DNA of 64,000 nucleotides. It comes from Siphonobacter sp047605205. GTDB taxonomy: Bacteria > Bacteroidota > Bacteroidia > Cytophagales > Spirosomataceae. The position numbers and the translations under genes were made by a program. Shown piece after piece: positions 60,631 through 64,000 of this stretch (positions are counted from its first letter, which is position 1; every line of letters starts with the position of its first letter). The stretch spans positions 19,506 to 83,505 of the forward strand of contig JASGGE010000003.1 in assembly GCA_047605205.1 (NCBI GenBank), in the 5' to 3' direction. A model generated the notes under the pieces. The model was not told the DNA's origin, searched no databases, and saw nothing but the letters and a program-made list of their open reading frames with translations.

Positions 60631-62799
60631 TTATTTTAAAGCGGCTTCATCTTTCTTAATGTCCGTACCGAGGCGTTGTAAGTAGGCAATCAGGGCAATA
60701 ATTTCTTTATCAGAAGAAACCTTGATGCCTTCTTTTTTCAATCGGCTGGTAATTTCTTCGGCCTGTTTCTGAGCATCGGCCTGGGCTTGGGAAATGGCGT
60801 AATCATCATAGGGTACACCCAGCGATTGCATCGTTTTAAGCTTCGTTTCCAGCTGACTGTTATCCAGTTTTTGCTCTAGTAACCAGGGGTAAGCGGGCAT
60901 AACCGAACCCGGAGACATAGTGGTAGGGTCATTCATGTGGTGATAGTGCCAGGAGTCTGGGTATTTAGCACCTTCCCGGTGTAAATCGGGCCCAGTTCGT
61001 TTTGAACCCCAGAGGAATGGGTGATCGTATACAAATTCTCCTGCTTTTGAATATTCTCCGTAGCGTTCTGTTTCAGACCGGAATGGCCGAACCATCTGGC
61101 TATGGCAGTTATTACAGCCTTCACGAATGTACAGGTCACGTCCTTGAAGTTCTAATGGAGTATAAGGTTGGATAGAAGCAATAGTTTGCACGTTTGACTC
61201 AACCGTAAAAGTTGGAATCAATTCCAGCAGGGTACCAATCAGAATAACGATCAGTGAACCGGCGAGTAATTGCATCGGGCGGCGTTCAAAGGCACGGTGC
61301 CAGTAAGTATCGCCTTTAGTTGGGATAAATTCTTTCGCTAATGCCGGAGCTTGGGTTTCTTCATTGGCCACGAAACTACCTTTAGCCATGGTTTTGAAGA
61401 GGTTATAACTCATCAGAATGGCCCCAATCAGATAGATGGTTCCACCAATGGCACGCATCATGTGCATGGGTAGAATTTGCAAAGTGGTTTCGAGGAAGGC
61501 GGGATATTTCAGAGTTCCTTCGGGGGTAAATTCTTTCCACATCATCCCCTGAGTAAAGCCAGAAATATACATCGGAACGGCATAAAAGAGAATACCGAGC
61601 GTACCTAGCCAAAAGTGGATATTGAGCAGACGTTTTGAATAAATCTCTGTTTTCCACATTTTGGGAATAAGGTAATACAGAACGGCGAAAGTCAGGAATC
61701 CATTCCAACCTAGAGCTCCCACATGGACGTGAGCAACGATCCAGTCAGTAAAGTGGGCAATGGCGTTTACGTTTTTCAGCGAAAGCATGGGGCCTTCAAA
61801 TGTAGCCATACCGTAGGCAGTAATCCCTACTACCATGAATTTCAGGCTTGTATCTTCCTGAACCTTATCCCACGCTCCGCGTAACGTGAGTAAGCCATTG
61901 ATCATTCCACCCCAGGATGGAGCAATCAGCATAACCGAAAATGCCGTCCCTAAAGACTGAGCCCAGTCGGGTAAGCTGGTATAGAGTAAATGGTGAGGCC
62001 CAGCCCAGATGTAAATAAAGATCAGAGCCCAAAAGTGCAGGATAGAAAGTTTATAGCTGTACACCGGACGGTTCGCCATCTTGGGCAGATAATAATACAT
62101 CAAGCCCAAATAGGGGGTTGTCAGGAAAAACGCTACGGCATTGTGCCCATACCACCATTGTACCAAAGCGTCTTGTACACCTGCATACGCAGAATAACTT
62201 TTCAGGAAGCTAACGGGCAGAGAAATAGAGTTGACAATGTATAATACCGCAACAGTAACCCATGTAGCAATATAAAACCAGATTGCTACATACAAGTGGC
62301 GTTCACGGCGTTTGATAATCGTACCAAACATATTGACCCCAAATACTACCCAAACGAGGACAACACCGATGTCAATGGGCCATTCCAGCTCAGCATATTC
62401 TTTTGAACTGGTAAAGCCCATGGGTAGAGTGATGGCTGCCGCAATAATAATGAGCTGCCAACCCCAAAAGTGGATCCAGCTGAGAACATCAGAAAACATT
62501 CGAGTTTTTAGCAGGCGTTGCAGTGAATAATATATGCCCATGAAGATGGCGTTTCCTACAAAGGCAAAAATGACGGCATTGGTATGCAATGGACGTATCC
62601 GGCCAAAGGTAGTGTACTGCGTACCAAGGTTCATCGCTGGCTGAAAGAGTTGAGTTGCGGCAATAACGCCGACTAACATCCCAACCAGCCCCCATAGGAT
62701 GGTGGCTATACTAAAGGCCTTTACTACCCGGTTATCATACGCAAAGCGTTCAAGTGAAGGGGGGGCCGTTTCTGGAACGGCGAGAGAATAATCGATCAT
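60631..62799 (-). CDS. ccoNO: cbb3 oxidase, fused subunits I and II
   Basis: 722 aa. The first 480 residues are CcoN, with about twelve helices, the low-spin haem and Cu-B histidines (VQWWYGHNAVAFFL, WAGPHHLLYTSLPDW) and IVAHVHVGALGWNG. After a linker, residues 515-722 are CcoO with an N-terminal helix and CNNCHSQMVRPFR (about 562). N and O are separate genes in most proteobacteria; the fusion is typical of Bacteroidota. It reduces O2 to water with high affinity and pumps protons. ccoS lies 11 bases upstream. Confidence 0.95.
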   Translation of the reverse strand: MIDYSLAVPETAPPSLERFAYDNRVVKAFSIATILWGLVGMLVGVIAATQLFQPAMNLGTQYTTFGRIRPLHTNAVIFAFVGNAIFMGIYYSLQRLLKTRMFSDVLSWIHFWGWQLIIIAAAITLPMGFTSSKEYAELEWPIDIGVVLVWVVFGVNMFGTIIKRRERHLYVAIWFYIATWVTVAVLYIVNSISLPVSFLKSYSAYAGVQDALVQWWYGHNAVAFFLTTPYLGLMYYYLPKMANRPVYSYKLSILHFWALIFIYIWAGPHHLLYTSLPDWAQSLGTAFSVMLIAPSWGGMINGLLTLRGAWDKVQEDTSLKFMVVGITAYGMATFEGPMLSLKNVNAIAHFTDWIVAHVHVGALGWNGFLTFAVLYYLIPKMWKTEIYSKRLLNIHFWLGTLGILFYAVPMYISGFTQGMMWKEFTPEGTLKYPAFLETTLQILPMHMMRAIGGTIYLIGAILMSYNLFKTMAKGSFVANEETQAPALAKEFIPTKGDTYWHRAFERRPMQLLAGSLIVILIGTLLELIPTFTVESNVQTIASIQPYTPLELQGRDLYIREGCNNCHSQMVRPFRSETERYGEYSKAGEFVYDHPFLWGSKRTGPDLHREGAKYPDSWHYHHMNDPTTMSPGSVMPAYPWLLEQKLDNSQLETKLKTMQSLGVPYDDYAISQAQADAQKQAEEITSRLKKEGIKVSSDKEIIALIAYLQRLGTDIKKDEAALK

Positions 62800-62810
62800 G
62801 AGAAAGTAGA

Positions 62811-62954
62811 TTAAGGCTCGTCGTCGAAGAGTACTCGCATACCGGGCGTGTGCAGATCATCGTGCTGACCGGTGTTCATTGCCCAGAAAAAGGCTCCCAG
62901 GAAACCTAGTGCCAATAAAAGACTGATGCCAATGAGGATAAAAATAATGCTCAT
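62811..62954 (-). CDS. ccoS: cbb3 oxidase maturation protein CcoS
   Basis: Start at 62954 (MSIIFILIGISLLLALGFLG), with one membrane helix followed by FFWAMNTGQHDDLHTPGMRV and LFDDEP, the CcoS pattern: helix then Asp/Gln-rich tail. 47 aa. Needed in other bacteria for placing cofactors in cbb3. First gene of the oxidase transcript. Confidence 0.88.
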   Translation of the reverse strand: MSIIFILIGISLLLALGFLGAFFWAMNTGQHDDLHTPGMRVLFDDEP

Positions 62955-62957
62955 AAC

Positions 62958-62980
62958 CCTTTGATTTACAGTTTCAAAGG
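62958..62980. promoter_or_regulatory. Inverted repeat upstream of ccoS
   Basis: CCTTTGA-N9-TCAAAGG just before ccoS. Its spacing (N9) does not fit the FNR box TTGAT-N4-ATCAA, but its location suggests a regulator site for the oxidase genes. Confidence 0.35.
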
Positions 62981-63010
62981 TCGCTATGTGCAAAGCCGGG
63001 CAAAATGACA

Positions 63011-63034
63011 AAAATCACCTCTTGAGGTGATTTT
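63011..63034 (-). terminator. Terminator after the haemoglobin gene
   Basis: Perfect AAAATCACCTC/GAGGTGATTTT hairpin with a two-base loop centre and T-run on the minus strand; separates the haemoglobin unit from the oxidase operon. Confidence 0.7.
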
Positions 63035-63109
63035 CGAGAGAATTATCCGAGTAGGATGGATAAGAAGTGGCTTATAATCAGTCGATTAAGTGCAAAACAG
63101 GAAAGATGA

Positions 63110-63514
63110 CTATTGTTCCATGTAGGAATCGTTATTGAGGTATTCCAGCTTTTGATTCCAGATTAGGGCAATCTGAGTGGCTCGCTCACGAGCATTAATG
63201 GCCCCTTCTCCGGTGAAATGTTCGGATAGAGTAGCCGAGAAAAGTTCCAGCCAACGTTCAAAATGATCGATGGTGAGGGTTTGTTTTTGATTGATGATTA
63301 AATGTGGGCGAAAGGGATGACCCTGATAGGAATTATTTCCCAATAGAAGATTTTCCCAGAAGGCGTACATCTTTGGCAAGTGCTTCGACCAGTCTACGTG
63401 AGCTACATCGGTGAAAACAGGTCCAAGCAGCGAATCGGCCTGGACTTTTTCGTAAAACGAATCCACTAGAAAGCGAATGGCTTCTGGTGAATCCAGTGTA
63501 CGTTTAGGTATCAT
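63110..63514 (-). CDS. Group III truncated haemoglobin
   Basis: Start at 63514 (MIPKRTLDSPEAIRFLVDSF). 134 aa. Conserved group III features: the Phe-Tyr in FLVDSFYEKVQ, FTDVAHVDWSKHLPKMYAFW and the proximal His region RPHLIINQKQTLTIDHFERW. Such proteins bind O2 or NO. Located directly upstream of the cbb3 operon, 22 bases after the ArsC-like gene, which fits protection of the oxidase from NO or oxygen sensing; inferred only. Confidence 0.85.
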   Translation of the reverse strand: MIPKRTLDSPEAIRFLVDSFYEKVQADSLLGPVFTDVAHVDWSKHLPKMYAFWENLLLGNNSYQGHPFRPHLIINQKQTLTIDHFERWLELFSATLSEHFTGEGAINARERATQIALIWNQKLEYLNNDSYMEQ

Positions 63515-63536
63515 GTTTCGATAAAATTTACGGGAA

Positions 63537-63884
63537 TTACATTTTAAATACGCTTTCGTATAGCTCTGGCTTAAAGCCCAGAGCAATGATTGTTCCCTCG
63601 GCTTCAATTAAAGGACGCCGAATCACAGATGGTTTCGCTAGCATTAATTGAATTGCTCCGGCTGCGTCGGTAGGTTTTTCGGCATCGGGCAGTTTTTTCC
63701 AGGTGGTACCCGCCCGATTAACCAGTTCTTCCCAGGGCTTCTGGGTTAACCAATGTTCAATAGTGGGCTGATCGATGCCCTGTTTCTTATAATCGTGAAA
63801 TTGGTAGACAACGTTATGATCAGCCAGCCACGTACGGGCTTTCTTTACAGTATCACAATTGGGGATGGCATATAGAGTATACAT
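63537..63884 (-). CDS. ArsC/Spx-family reductase-like (YffB type)
   Basis: Thioredoxin-fold protein of 115 aa opening MYTLYAIPNCDTVKKARTWL: Cys10 is present with Asp-Thr-Val in place of the second Cys of CxxC, as in the YffB/ArsC-like group. C-terminal RRPLIEAEGTIIALGFKPE is the expected binding segment. It may be a glutathione-dependent thiol reductase; true arsenate activity is unlikely without ars neighbours. First gene of a two-gene unit with the haemoglobin. Confidence 0.8.
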   Translation of the reverse strand: MYTLYAIPNCDTVKKARTWLADHNVVYQFHDYKKQGIDQPTIEHWLTQKPWEELVNRAGTTWKKLPDAEKPTDAAGAIQLMLAKPSVIRRPLIEAEGTIIALGFKPELYESVFKM

Positions 63885-64000
63885 GGATAATAAAAGCTAA
63901 AGTGGTTTTTGGATGGGTATAGTTCCGTATCGAAAGTTAAACTATAAGCAATGAGTCGTCCTAATATAGGTTGACAAGTTTAGGATTGTCCCAGTTGCTT

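Noticed and set aside
62958..62980. FNR box upstream of ccoS
   Set aside because: The arms CCTTTGA/TCAAAGG are nine bases apart, not the TTGAT-N4-ATCAA layout, so I list it only as an inverted repeat.

Overview
The window reads as chromosomal DNA of an aerobic, Gram-negative Bacteroidota of the Cytophagales type (Spirosoma/Dyadobacter-like relatives; genus not provable here). Evidence: several TonB-dependent receptors with N-terminal carboxypeptidase-regulatory-like domains, a subtilase with a type IX-secretion-style C-terminal domain, TAnnTTTG -7 promoter elements, a fused CcoNO cbb3 oxidase with a mono-haem CcoP, DUF5690, DUF3500, NamZ/DUF1343, and sparse Shine-Dalgarno sequences. Gene order is mostly ordinary; no IS element, prophage, CRISPR array or rRNA operon is seen.

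Layout. 1-8.4 kb is an envelope/metal-uptake block: a Ycf48-like lipoprotein, an outer-membrane barrel, a lipoprotein, a TonB receptor, HupE/UreJ and a DUF3500 lipoprotein. Between the receptor and HupE lie two 7-1-7 Fur-family-like operators and a decayed COG0523 (CobW-type) GTPase pseudogene that has not kept one open frame; together they suggest a zinc (Zur-type) starvation locus. 8.5-20.7 kb holds an antitoxin-like remnant, tRNA-Val, a VanX-like dipeptidase, an SpmA/SpmB fusion, a TrpF-like protein lacking its catalytic Cys, folB, DivIVA, a WD40 protein, a phosphopantetheinyl transferase, a SirB1-like protein, a galE-rmlB-rmlA sugar-nucleotide run and a cyclophilin. 20.7-34.3 kb carries secreted hydrolases (S9 peptidase, class A beta-lactamase-like protein, S8 subtilase), guaA, namZ, an FtsX-type permease, DUF5690 and a PspC/LiaF envelope-stress trio. 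35-40.8 kb is a complete RND efflux operon (pump, adaptor, outer-membrane channel). 40.8-52.7 kb has a large TonB receptor, DUF1697, small envelope proteins, dnaE and acnB. 52.7-56.9 kb is an AT-rich accessory patch: an outer-membrane barrel receptor preceded by a tiny secreted protein whose start is broken by an A6 run. 56.9-63.9 kb is the cbb3 oxidase cluster (ccoS, ccoNO, ccoQ, ccoP, ccoG, ccoH, SafE-like protein), preceded by a truncated haemoglobin and an ArsC/Spx-like reductase.

Several genes are shorter than 60 codons and are easily missed: ccoQ (51 aa), a 58-aa acidic protein upstream of folB, a 41-aa lipoprotein, a 34-aa membrane protein between its own promoter and terminator, and a 33-aa membrane ORF. 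Most convergent gene pairs are separated by strong bidirectional terminator hairpins. The most interesting places for follow-up are the putative Zur locus with its dead COG0523 gene, the A6-disrupted secreted peptide next to its receptor, the stacked hairpins at 11.76-11.86 kb, and the 18-bp hairpin inside the cbb3 operon.
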